A stretch of 64,000 bases of DNA from Amphiduros pacificus (lineage: Eukaryota; Annelida; Polychaeta; Phyllodocida; Hesionidae): assembly GCA_949316495.1 (NCBI GenBank), contig OX439004.1, positions 18,392,425 to 18,456,424 on the forward strand, read 5' to 3'. Positions 55,201-64,000 of this stretch are shown here, piece by piece; position 1 is the stretch's first letter; every line of letters begins with the position of its first letter. The notes beneath the pieces were generated by a model. The model was not told the origin of the DNA and ran no database searches. It worked only from the letters and a program-made list of their open reading frames with translations. The translations under genes were made by a program, and so were the position numbers.

Positions 55201-58200
55201 TGGCGCAGGTCAATTCAAAGGTCACCAAATTTTGCATACGGGTTAAGAGGGGTCCCATTATGTTTTTTATGAAGCGATTCCCCGGCGCATTTAACGGTAG
55301 CAAGATGGCGCCACTCAAAACTTTTAGTTTTTTAAATTTAAATGAAATAAATATTATTCCAAGTAAAAATGACTAGCGCAGGTCAATTCAAAGGTCACCA
55401 AATTTTGCATGCCGGTTAAGGGGGGTCCCATGATGTAATTTATGAAGCCATTTCCCGGTGCATTTAAAGATGGCTAGATGGCGCCACTCAAAACTTTAGT
55501 ATTTTAAGTTTTAAATAAAATAAATCCTATTATTCCAAGTCAAAAATAACTGGCGCAGGTCAATTCAAAGGTCACCAAATTTTGCATACGGGTTAAGAGG
55601 GGTCCCATGATGTTATTTATAAAGTGATTCCCCGGCGCATTTAACGGTAGCAAGATGGCGCCACTCAAAACTTTTAGTTTTTAAAATTTAAATGAAATAA
55701 ATCTTATTATTCCAAGTAAAAAATGACTGGCGCAGGTCAATTCAAAGGTCACCAAATTTTGCATGTGGGTTAAGGGGGGTCCCATGATGTTATTTATGAA
55801 GCGATTCCTCGGCACATATATCAGTAGCAAGATGGTGCCACTCAAAACTTTTAGTTTTTAAAAATTTAATGAAATAAATCCTATTATTCCAAGTCAAAAA
55901 TAACTGGCGCAGGTCAATTCAAAGGTCACCAAATTTTGCATGCCGGTTAAGGGGGGTCCCATGATGTTATTTATTAAGCGATTCCCGGCGCATTAAACGG
56001 TAGCAAGATGGTGCCACTCAAAACTTTAGTATGTTAAGTTTTAAATAAAATAAATCCTATTATTCCAAGTCAAAAATAACTGGCGCAGGTCAATTCAAAG
56101 GTCACCAAATTTTGCATACGGGTTAAGAGGGGTCCCATGATGTTATTTATGAAGCGATTCCCGGGCGCATTTAACGGTAGCAAGATGGCGCCACTCAAAA
56201 CTTTTAGTTTTTAAAATTTAAATGAAATAAATCTTATTATTCCAAGTAAAAAATGACTGGCGCAGGTCAATTCAAAGGTCACAAAATTTTGCATGTGGGT
56301 TAAGGGGGGTCCCATGATGTTATTTATGAAGCGATTCCCCGGCGCATTTAACGGTAGCAAGATGGCGCCACTCAAAACTTTTAGTTTTTTAAATTTAAAT
56401 GAAATAAATCTTATTATTCCAAGTAAAAAATGACTAGCGCAGGTCAATTCAAAGGTCACCAAATTTTGCATGCCGGTTAAGGGGGGTCCCATGATGTTAT
56501 TTATTAAGCGATTTCCCGGCGCATTTAACAATGGCTAGATGGTGCCACTCAAAACTTTAGTATGTTAAGTTTTGAATAAAATAAATCCTATTATTCCAAG
56601 TCAAAAATAACTGGCGCAGGTCAATTCAAAGGTCACCAAATTTTGCATACGAGTTAAGAGGGGTCCCATGATGTAATTTATGAAGCCATTTCCCGGCACA
56701 TTTAACGATGGCTAGATGGCCCCACTCAAAACTTTAGTATTTTAAGTTTTAAATAAAATAAATCCTATTATTCCAAGTAAAAAATGACTGGCGCAGGTCA
56801 ATTCAAAGGTCACAAAATTTTGCATGTACGTTAAGGGGGGTCCCATGATGTTATTTATGAAGCGATTCCCCGGCGCATTTATCAGTTGCAAGATGGTGCC
56901 ACTCAAAACTTTTAGTTTTTAAAAATTTAATGAAATAAATCCTATTATTCCAAGTCAAAAATAACTGGCGCAGGTCAATTCAAAGGTCACCAAATTTTGC
57001 ATGTGGGTTAAGGGGGGTCCCATGATGTTATTTATGAAGCGATTCCCGGCGCATTAAACGGTAGCAAGATGGTGCCACTCAAAACTTTTAGTTTTTTAAA
57101 TTTAAATGAAATAAATCTTATTATTCCAAGTAAAAAATGACTAGCGCAGGTCAATTCAAAGGTCACCAAATTTTGCATGCCGGTTAAGGGGGGTCCCATG
57201 ATGTAATTTATGAAGCCATTTCCCGGTGCATTTAAAGATGGCTAGATGGCGCCACTCAAAACTTTAGTATTTTAAGTTTTAAATAAAATAAATCCTATTA
57301 TTCCAAGTCAAAAATAACTGGCGCAGGTCAATTCAAAGGTCACCAAATTTTGCATACGGGTTAAGAGGGGTCCCATGATGTTATTTATGAAGTGATTCCC
57401 CGGCGCATTTAACGGTAGCAAGATGGCGCCACTCAAAACTTTTAGTTTTTAAAATTTAAATGAAATAAATCTTATTATTCCAAGTAAAAAATGACTGGCG
57501 CAGGTCAATTCAAAGGTCACCAAATTTTGCATGTGGGTTAAGGGGGGTCCCATGATGTTATTTATGAAGCGATTCCTCGGCACATTTATCAGTAGCAAGA
57601 TGGTGCCACTCAAAACTTTTAGTTTTTAAAAATTTAATGAAATAAATCCTATTATTCCAAGTCAAAAATAACTGGCGCAGGTCAATTCAAAGGTCACCAA
57701 ATTTTGCATGTGGGTAAAGGGGGGTCCCATGATGTTATTTATGAAGCGATTCCCCGGCGCATTTAACGGTAGCAAGATGGTGCCACTCAAAACTTTTAGT
57801 TTTTTAAATTTAAATGAAATAAATCTTATTATTCCAAGTAAAAAATGACTAGCGCAGGTCAATTCAAAGGTCACCAAATTTTGCATGCCGGTTAAGGGGG
57901 GTCCCATGATGTAATTTATGAAGCGATTTCCCGGCGCATTTAACGATGGCTAGATGGCGCCACTCAAAACTTTAGTATTTTAAGTTTTAAATAAAATAAA
58001 TCCTATTATTCCAAGTCAAAAATAACTGGCGCAGGTCAATTCAAAGGTCACCAAATTTTGCATACGGGTTAAGAGGGGTCCCATGATGTTTTTTATGAAG
58101 CGATTCCCCGGCGCATTTAACGGTAGCAAGATGGCGCCACTCAAAACTTTTAGTTTTTAAAATTTAAATGAAATAAATCTTATTATTCCAAGTAAAAAAT

Positions 58201-58541
58201 GACTGGCGCAGGTCAATTCAAAGGTCACCAAATTTTGCATGTGGGTTAAGGGGGGTCCCATGATGTTATTTATGAAGCGATTCCCCGGCGCATTTATCAG
58301 TAGCAAGATGGTGCCACTCAAAACTTTTAGTTTTTAAAAATTTAATGAAATAAATCCTATTATTCCAAGTCAAAAATAACTGGCGCAGGTCAATTCAAAG
58401 GTCACCAAATTTTGCATGTGGGTTAAGGGGGGTCCCATGATGTTATTTATGAAGCGATTCCCTGGCGCATTTAACAGTAGCAAGATGGTGCCACTCAAAA
58501 CTTTTAGTTTTTAAAAATTTAATGAAATAAATCCTATTATT
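52276..58541 (+). repeat. Satellite C, left arm: ~177-bp units, about 35 copies
   Basis: GCAGGTCAATTCAAAGGTC recurs at 52276, 52454, 52632, 52810 and 52987, giving 177-178 bp. Units carry GGGTCCCATGATGTTATTTA, GGCGCATTTAACGG and CAAGATGGCGCCACTCAAAA. Two main types alternate (CTTATTATTCCAAGTAAAAA versus CCTATTATTCCAAGTCAAAA), giving a three-monomer period of about 530 bp. A larger duplication has an offset of 1768 bp (GATTCCTCGGCAC at 55803 and 57571). Near 55170-55200 one unit is truncated and a ~20-bp piece is doubled, a deletion junction. As 177 is 59 codons, short open frames recur on the minus strand; they are not genes. Confidence 0.95.
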
Positions 58542-58552
58542 GCAAAATTTGG
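58532..58552. repeat. Inversion axis of satellite C
   Basis: Left-arm sequence stops at CCTATTATT (58541) and GCAAAATTTGGTGACC (from 58542) is the reverse complement of the GGTCACCAAATTTTGC part of the unit. The junction joins different phases of the monomer with no spacer, so the two arms are not exact mirror images at the axis. Confidence 0.92.
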
Positions 58553-60703
58553 TGACCTTTGAATTGACCTGCGCCAGTTATTTTTGACTTAGAATAATAG
58601 GATTTATTTCATTTAAATTAAAAAAACTAAAAGTTTTGAGTGGCGCCATCTTGCTACCGTTAAATGCGCCGGGGAATCGCTTCATAAATAACATCATGGG
58701 ACCCCCCTTAACCAGCATACAAAATTTGGTGACCTTTGAATTGACCTTCGCCAGTCATTTTCTACTTGGAATAATAAGATTTATTTCATTTAAATTTTAA
58801 AAAACTAAAAGTTTTGAGTGGCACCATCTTGCTACCGTTAAATGCGCCGGGGAATCGCTTCATAAATAACATCATGGGTACCCCCTTAACCCACATGCAA
58901 AATTTGGTGACCTTTGAATTGACCTGCGCTAGTCATTTTTTACTTGGAATAATAAGATTTATTTCATTTAAATTTAAAAAACTAAAAGTTTTGATTGGCG
59001 CCATCTTGGTACCGTTAAATGCGCTGGGGAATCGCTTCATAAATAACATCATGGGACCCCCCTTAACAAGCATACAAAATTTGGTGACCTTTGAATTGAC
59101 CTGCGCCAGTCATTTTTTACTTGGAATAATAAGATTTATTTCATTTAAATTTTAAAAAACTAAAAGTTTTGAGTGGCACCATCTTGCTACCGTTTAATGC
59201 GCCGGGAAATCGCTTCATAAATAACATCATGGGTCCCCTCTTAACCCGTATGCAAAATTTGGTGACCTTTGAATTGACCTGTGCCAGTTATTTTTGACTT
59301 AGAAGCATAGGATTTATTTCATTTAAATTTTAAAAAACTAAAAGTTTTGAGTGGCACTGTCTTGCTACCGTTAAATGCGCCGGGGAATCGCTTCATAAAT
59401 AACATCATGGGACCCCTCTTAACCCGTATGCAAAATTTGGTGACCTTTGAATTGACCTGCGCCAGTTATTTTTTACTTAGAATAATAGGATTTATTTCAT
59501 TTAAATTTTAAAAAATTAAAAGTTTTGAGTGGCACCATCTTGCTACCGTTAAATGCGCCGGGGAATCGCTTCATAAATAACATCATGGGTCCCCTCTTAG
59601 CCCGTATGCAAAATTTGGTGACCTTTGAATTGACCTGCGCCAGTTATTTTTGACTTAGAATAATAGGATTTATTTCATTTAAATTTTAAAAAATTAAAAG
59701 TTTTGAGTGGCACCATCTTGCTACCGTTAAATGCGCCGGGGAATCGCTTCATAAATAACATCATGGGACCCTCTTAACCCGTATGCAAAATTTGGTGACC
59801 TTTGAATTGACCTGCGCCAGTTATTTTTGACTTGGAATAATAGGATTTATTTTATTTAAAACTTAAAATACTAAAGTTTTGAGTGGCACCATCTTGCTAC
59901 CGTTAAATGCGCTGGAGAATCGCTTCATAAATTACATCATGGGACCCCCCTTAACCCGCATGCAAAATTTGGTGACCTTTGAATTGACCTGCGCCAGTCA
60001 TTTTGTACTTGGAATAATAAGATTTATTTCATTTAAATTTTAAAAAACTAAAAGTTTTGAGTGGCACCATCTTGGTACCGTTAAATGCGCTGGGGAATCG
60101 CTTCATAAATAACATCATGGGACCCCTCTTAACCCGCATGCAAAATTTGGTGACCTTTTAATTGACCTGCGCCAGTTATTTTTGACTTAGAATAATAGGA
60201 TTTATTTCATTTAAATTTTAAAAAACTAAAAGTTTTGAGTGGCACCATCTTGCTACTGTTAAATGCGCCGGGGAATCGCTTCATAAATAACATCATGGGA
60301 CCCCCCTTAACCCGTATACAAAATTTGGTGACCTTTGAATTGACCTGCGCCAGTTATTTTTGACTTGGAATAATAGGATTTATTTTATTTAAAACTTAAA
60401 ATACTAAAGTTTTCAGTGGCGCGATCTAGCCATCGTTAAATGCGCCGGGAAATCGCTTCATAAATTACATCATGGGACCCCCCTTAACCCGCATGCAAAA
60501 TTTGGTGACCTTTGAATTGACCTGCGCTAGTCATTTTTTACTTGGAATAATGAGATATATTTCATTTAAATTTTAAAAAACTAAAAGTTTTGAGTGGCGC
60601 CATCTAGCCATCGTTAAATGCGCCGGGGAATCGCTTCATAAATAACATCATGGGACCCCCCTTAACCCGCATAAAAAATTTGGTGAAATTTGAATTGACC
60701 TGC
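58542..60703 (-). repeat. Satellite C, right arm: ~177-bp units in reverse orientation, about 12 copies
   Basis: Same unit as the left arm, reverse-complemented, with CTACCGTTAAATGCGCCGGG and TGACCTTTGAATTGACCTGC in each copy. It is about a third as long as the left arm, so arm length has changed by unequal exchange or slippage after or during formation. The unit next to the terminus has the GGCTAGATGGCG-type variant, as do early units of the left arm. Confidence 0.94.
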
Positions 60704-60912
60704 ACTTGTTTTTTCCCCCATTTTTAAATACTATTTTTTGTTTTTATAATTATTATAAATTCCTTTCACATAATTTGGCACAAAATCCAGCACGGTGATA
60801 TTTGGGACATAATATTTGAAATCTGACATGTTGACATAGTGTACAATAAATTTAGAAAAAAATTTGAATAATGAACTGCGAACAGTGAATAAGTAACAAA
60901 GTTCACACACAT
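60704..60912 (-). repeat. Right terminal inverted repeat, outer unique domain
   Basis: Mirror of 52066-52275, ending GTTCACACACAT. Differences from the left copy are scattered substitutions plus one indel in the G-tract, consistent with an insertion that is not brand new. Confidence 0.93.
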
Positions 60913-60921
60913 TATAAATAG
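60913..60921. repeat. Right target-site duplication TATAAATAG
   Basis: Exact copy of 52057-52065, directly abutting the last base of the right inverted repeat. Confidence 0.85.
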
Positions 60922-60958
60922 ATACTATGCCCTTACTTTGCACCATGTCTCGTTGTGC

Positions 60959-61940
60959 AGCGATAGCTACATAAATATAAGAGATAGCTGCATATATAAG
61001 AGATAGCTGCATAAATAAGAGATAGCTGCATAAATAAAAGATAACTGCATAAATAAGATATAGCTGTATAAATAAGAGATAGCTGCATAACTGAGAGATA
61101 GCTGCATAACTGAGAGATAGCTGAACAAATAAGAGATAGCTGCATAAATAAGAGATAGCTGCATTGAGACATGAAAAAGTGAGAGATAGTTACAACAAGT
61201 AAGAAATAGTTACAATAGTTGCAATATTAAGAGATAGCTGCAATAGTGAGACAGTTACAACAGGGAGAGATAGCTGCATAAATGAGACAGCTACATAAGT
61301 GAGATGACTGCAAAGTGAGAGATAGTTACAGCAGTGAGAGATAGCTGCACAAATGAGAGAGTTACATAAGTGAGATACCTGCACATGTAAGAGACAGCTG
61401 CATCAGTGAGATAGCTGTGCAAGGGAGAGACAGCTGCATAAGTGAGAGATAATAACAACAGCGAGGGACAGTTACAGCAGAGATAGATAGCTGCACAAGT
61501 GAGGGACAGCTGCATAAGTGAGAGATAGCTGCATATATGTGAGACAGCTGCATCAGTGAGAGATAGTTGTACAAGGGAGAGACAGCTACATAGGTGAGAG
61601 ATAGTTACAAAAGTGAGACAGTTATAACACAGATAGATAACTGAACAAGTGAGAGACAGCTGCATAAGTGAGATAACTGCAAAGTGAGAGATAGTTACAA
61701 CAGTGAGAAATAGCTGCACAAGTGAGGGGTAGTTACAGCACAGATAGATAGCTGCACAAGTGAGAAACAGCTGCATAAGTGTGAGATAGCTGCTCATGTA
61801 AGAGACTGCTGCATCAGTGAGATAGCTGTACAAGGGAGAGACAGCTGCATAAGCGAGAGATAATTACAACAGTGAGAGACAGTTATAGCAGTGAGAGACA
61901 GCTGCATAAGTCAGAGATAGCCACAACAGAGAGAGACAGC
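60959..61940. repeat. Minisatellite of ~18-bp units (GAGATAGCTGCATAA type)
   Basis: About 980 bp made of short units such as AAGAGATAGCTGCATAAAT and GTGAGAGATAGTTACAACA, 16-20 bp long. The left third is homogeneous (GATAGCTGCATAAATAAGA); further right the units alternate between AGCTGCA and AGTTACA cores and are more diverged. Minus-strand frames of 64-180 codons here are periodic Leu/Ser/Tyr/Ala-rich products of the repeat and show no domain. It starts about 40 bp outside the target duplication of the fold-back element. Confidence 0.92.
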
Positions 61941-61965
61941 ATCCTTTCCCAGCCGAAGGCACTTG

Positions 61966-61993
61966 TGTACGGGCTGCCGAGTACTTAGCGCTC
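61966..61993 (+). repeat. Dispersed 28-bp repeat, left copy
   Basis: TGTACGGGCTGCCGAGTACT followed by TAGCGCTC matches the reverse complement of 63380-63407 at 26 of 28 bases. The two copies are 1.4 kb apart in opposite orientation. They could be ends of a small element (61966-63407) or two fragments of one older repeat. I see no target duplication, so I lean to the second. Confidence 0.6.
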
Positions 61994-62269
61994 AAAATAA
62001 TAACCTAATGGACAATATATCAACAACAAAGCTAAATAAACATTCAAATGCTGAGAGATGGATTTTCCTTTTGATTAGATATTTAATTTGTTTTTAAAAT
62101 TTTATCATTTTTAATCATTTTAGATTCAAAATTGAAGCAAAAATAAGAAAAAGATGGTTTTTTTGGTAACAATTAAAGAAAGGATAGAGCTTACTTGAAA
62201 AACATTTTTGGGCATAACTACACTAGCAATCTCCAGAACCAAGGCATTAATCTTTAGCTAGAATGATGT

Positions 62270-62460
62270 TATTTAGTTTAAATAGACAGAATTTTAAAAG
62301 ATGTCTTATAACTCAAGTAATTTGTGTTTTTGTAAATAAAATGATTCAAATAAATGCAAATTTTTGACACCATTTGGTAATTTTTGACTTGAGTTTGAAA
62401 AAAGTTAGGTATCTCAAAATATAGACCATTAATCAAAATTCCATCTATTTAAACTAAATA
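62270..62460. repeat. 191-bp imperfect palindrome (MITE-like)
   Basis: Arms 62270-62295 (TATTTAGTTTAAATAGACAG, then AATTTT) and 62435-62460 pair at 24 of 26 positions. Nested inside, AACTCAAGT (62312-62320) and ACTTGAGTT form a second pair in register, so the structure extends inward. The length and shape fit a small MITE or its remnant, but no target duplication is clear. Confidence 0.5.
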
Positions 62461-62744
62461 GAATAATATTTGGAGTAAACCTGTTCTTAAATTTTGGTAA
62501 TTAAACTTGCAAAACTTCTCAATTTTGTCATAAAAAGCGTGGGAAATTTTCAGAAATATGAAGTTTAATTTACTTCTAATTTTGTATCACTGGGCAGTGA
62601 TGAGGTCTAATGCAGCAACTACTGGCTAATGGATTAGTCATAAAAGATCAATACATGATGTTTTCATGTGTATTAATAAGCATTGATCCCATCTGAACCA
62701 ATATATGGTATTTATTTAGTTGGTTTTGGTGGGTTATAATGGTG

Positions 62745-62820
62745 CACTATTTCATGCAATTGAAGGATCAATGACGTCATAATGGTGGTGTGGCTATTTA
62801 TCAATGAAATAGTGACGTCA
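62745..62820. promoter_or_regulatory. Palindrome cluster with two TGACGTCA (CRE-type) sites
   Basis: TGACGTCA occurs at 62772-62779 and 62813-62820, starts 41 bp apart. CACTATTTCAT (62745-62755) and ATGAAATAGTG (62804-62814) form a perfect 11-bp inverted pair, the second overlapping the second CRE. TGACGTCA is the known CREB/ATF consensus. No transcript start or gene can be tied to it here, so function is speculative. Confidence 0.35.
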
Positions 62821-62969
62821 TGCACTTTTGGTATCTTAGCAACAGTCAACAACACATTTCATACAGTTGTGATCCTCTGCATGAAGTGTCTCTGTTCCCC
62901 CTAACGTTGACCATTTCATCTTGGGTTCGAGCTGCAGAAGTCGGCCTTATCCAGTGTCTGCCATGCCCC

Positions 62970-62992
62970 GCTGATGAAGAGGGAGCATCAGC
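62970..62992. other. 7-bp-stem hairpin
   Basis: GCTGATG (62970-62976) and CATCAGC (62986-62992) are perfect inverted copies around a 9-base loop. The word CTGATGA resembles part of the hammerhead ribozyme core, but the matching GAAA and flanking helices are absent. Confidence 0.4.
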
Positions 62993-63379
62993 CAATTGTT
63001 ACTAAAAGTTAGGCCTTTTTGCGCTCGTCTTTTTGCGTCTGAATCCTGCCGAATTAAAAGTATGTAGACAATTTAAAATTGTTATCAAATTACAATGATG
63101 TATTTGGGAAGTTACATGGCAAGTTTCAGAAAAAAAATCCACCTGTAATACTTGAAATATACGTACATTCTTCGTATTATTTACACAGATTTAATCAATG
63201 AAAGAGTCAATAACTTTTGGAGAAAAAAATAATGATCCCTTGTTCTTGGATGCGCTATGGATCTTGAGATTGTCTTGCAACAATGAATGCCCAGATTTTT
63301 AAACAAATCAAATACTTTTAATCGTGGATACAAAACTTCACCGACAGGATGTGCAAGGCCCTTAGCGCAAAGTACTAGC

Positions 63380-63407
63380 GAGCGCAAAGTACTCGGCAAC
63401 CCGTACA
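63380..63407 (-). repeat. Dispersed 28-bp repeat, right copy
   Basis: Inverted partner of 61966-61993. Next to it AGCGCAAAGTACT occurs twice, at 63364 and 63381, a local 17-bp duplication in only this copy. Confidence 0.6.
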
Positions 63408-63624
63408 TGTAAACATCGGCATTGTTACCGTCATAACATGTCAAAGATGCAAGACCACTGTTTATATGCACAGTCTGGAAGTCTATGAAGACATGGAAGC
63501 AGTATTTGGGTAAATGATAAAATATGTTAACCCGTCTTCGGAAAAATATATCGGCCAAAAGTGCCACATTTAACCCAGCTTTCCCGGTAACACTGACTAT
63601 GAAAGCAGAGACATTTTTAAAACA
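63408..63624. other. Flank with no recognised feature
   Basis: Mixed-composition sequence. A 128-codon minus-strand frame (63181-63567) crosses it and the dispersed repeat; it matches no family I know and I do not call it a gene. Confidence 0.4.
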
Positions 63625-63651
63625 GATTTGATTTGATTTGATTTGATTTGA
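63625..63651. repeat. (GATTT)n short tandem repeat, about 5 units
   Basis: GATTTGATTTGATTTGATTT and a partial unit. On the minus strand it reads (AAATC)n, as the simple-repeat tail of a retroposon would. Confidence 0.85.
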
Positions 63652-64000
63652 TATGTTGGCCGCTCCACTTTTGTCTTGTGGGCACTCAGAGCTTATGCAG
63701 CGTGGCTATCCAGCTAGAGGGGAGATCCAATACGCACTCTCCAATCTGTGAATAGCACTCGTGCTGACCGCCCGGTACAGGCCCCTACACTGATGAAAAA
63801 CTACCCTATCTAATTACCACCTTCTGCACTGACAACTTTCACATAAACACTCACTCCTTCCCTTGGGGCCTACAATCCCCAGTGCGCTAAAGGGCGTCCA
63901 ATTGTTACCCATAATTTGTGAGTATCCGTCGTTGGGGGACGTGGGCAGGGGATCGATACTCTACTCTGACTCTACTTTACTCGCTGGCTGTGAGGCAGGG
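63652..64000 (-). mobile_element. Possible retroposon (SINE-like) 3' part, minus strand, cut by window end
   Basis: Base composition changes abruptly from AT-rich to balanced at the (GATTT)n tract and stays so to the window end. Read on the minus strand, this body would end in an (AAATC)n tail. GTATCGATCCC near 63950 loosely resembles a tRNA-type B box (GGTTCGANTCC). The 5' end and any A box would lie beyond the window, so family and even class are uncertain. Confidence 0.3.

Larger units (their letters stand above)
52066..60912. mobile_element. Complete 8847-bp fold-back element with satellite interior, non-autonomous
   Basis: Both ends carry a ~210-bp terminal inverted repeat starting ATGTGTGTGA and about 96% identical between ends. 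The ends are flanked by the 9-bp direct repeat TATAAATAG. Between them lie only 177-bp tandem units: about 35 in one orientation, then about 12 in the other, with no loop sequence. This matches the known plan of fold-back elements (FB in Drosophila, TU in sea urchin), where long inverted repeats are built of tandem sub-repeats. TIR length and 9-bp duplication point to Mutator-type mobilisation in trans; that is inference, since no transposase is encoded. Frames of 81-113 codons inside are repeat translations. Confidence 0.87.
61994..63379. other. AT-rich non-coding stretch between the 28-bp inverted copies
   Basis: No convincing gene. It holds a 26-bp inverted repeat pair, two TGACGTCA palindromes and a 7-bp-stem hairpin, listed separately. 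A 61-codon plus-strand frame at 62820-63005 begins within the second palindrome and resembles nothing I recognise. Confidence 0.5.

Noticed and set aside
52943-59155. Open frames of 81-113 codons with a 59-residue period, minus strand in the left arm and plus strand in the right
   Set aside because: They are translations of the 177-bp unit and change strand exactly at the inversion axis, as repeat shadows must.
60933-61833. Minus-strand Leu/Ser/Tyr-rich frames up to 180 codons
   Set aside because: They are periodic products of the ~18-bp minisatellite in several overlapping frames, with no domain.
62970-62992. Hammerhead ribozyme at CTGATGA
   Set aside because: The GAAA partner and the other helices are missing. 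Only a simple hairpin remains.
62820-63005. 61-codon plus-strand frame next to a CRE-type site
   Set aside because: It is short and unrecognised, and its ATG lies inside the palindrome, so the site would not be upstream of it.
63181-63567. 128-codon minus-strand frame
   Set aside because: It is not recognisable, it overlaps the dispersed 28-bp repeat and its local duplication, and it has no promoter or splice evidence I can defend.

Overview
The window is repeat DNA from a eukaryotic, most likely animal, genome. I find no gene I can defend. The long tandem arrays, the (ATT)n tract, the transposon-like ends and the 200-N scaffold gap fit a long-read assembly of a repeat-rich invertebrate. A marine lophotrochozoan such as a mollusc is my guess, from general repeat style only.

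Layout. (1) Positions 1-41493 are one unbroken satellite of about 256 monomers of 162 bp. It is organised in higher-order repeats of 2917, 2269/5187 and 1297 bp, and a 2.3-kb block is repeated at an offset of 5022 bp. Because 162 is a multiple of three, one minus-strand frame stays open for long stretches (up to about 1.5 thousand codons). I read these frames as an accident of repeat length. (2) Positions 41494-41693 are a 200-N gap. (3) Positions 41694 to about 50338 hold a second array of about 180-bp units that flips orientation near 45056 and ends in a unique terminal domain. (4) Positions 50339-52056 are flank, with a ~145-bp repeat carrying palindromic TCAAGGTCA sites and a 206-bp (ATT)n tract. 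(5) Positions 52066-60912 form a complete 8847-bp fold-back element: 210-bp terminal inverted repeats, about 96% alike, enclose 177-bp tandem units that invert at 58541/58542, and the whole is bracketed by the 9-bp direct repeat TATAAATAG. (6) Positions 60959-61940 are a minisatellite. (7) Positions 61941-64000 are AT-rich sequence with several inverted repeats, a pair of TGACGTCA palindromes and the possible 3' tail of a retroposon.

The main result is that the element at 52066-60912 and the partial one at 41694-50338 share architecture and a terminal motif of about 35 bp, yet carry unrelated tandem units. They look like two members of a non-autonomous fold-back family whose interiors are satellite arrays. 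The 9-bp target duplication and long inverted repeats suggest Mutator/FB-type mobilisation. No transposase is visible in either.
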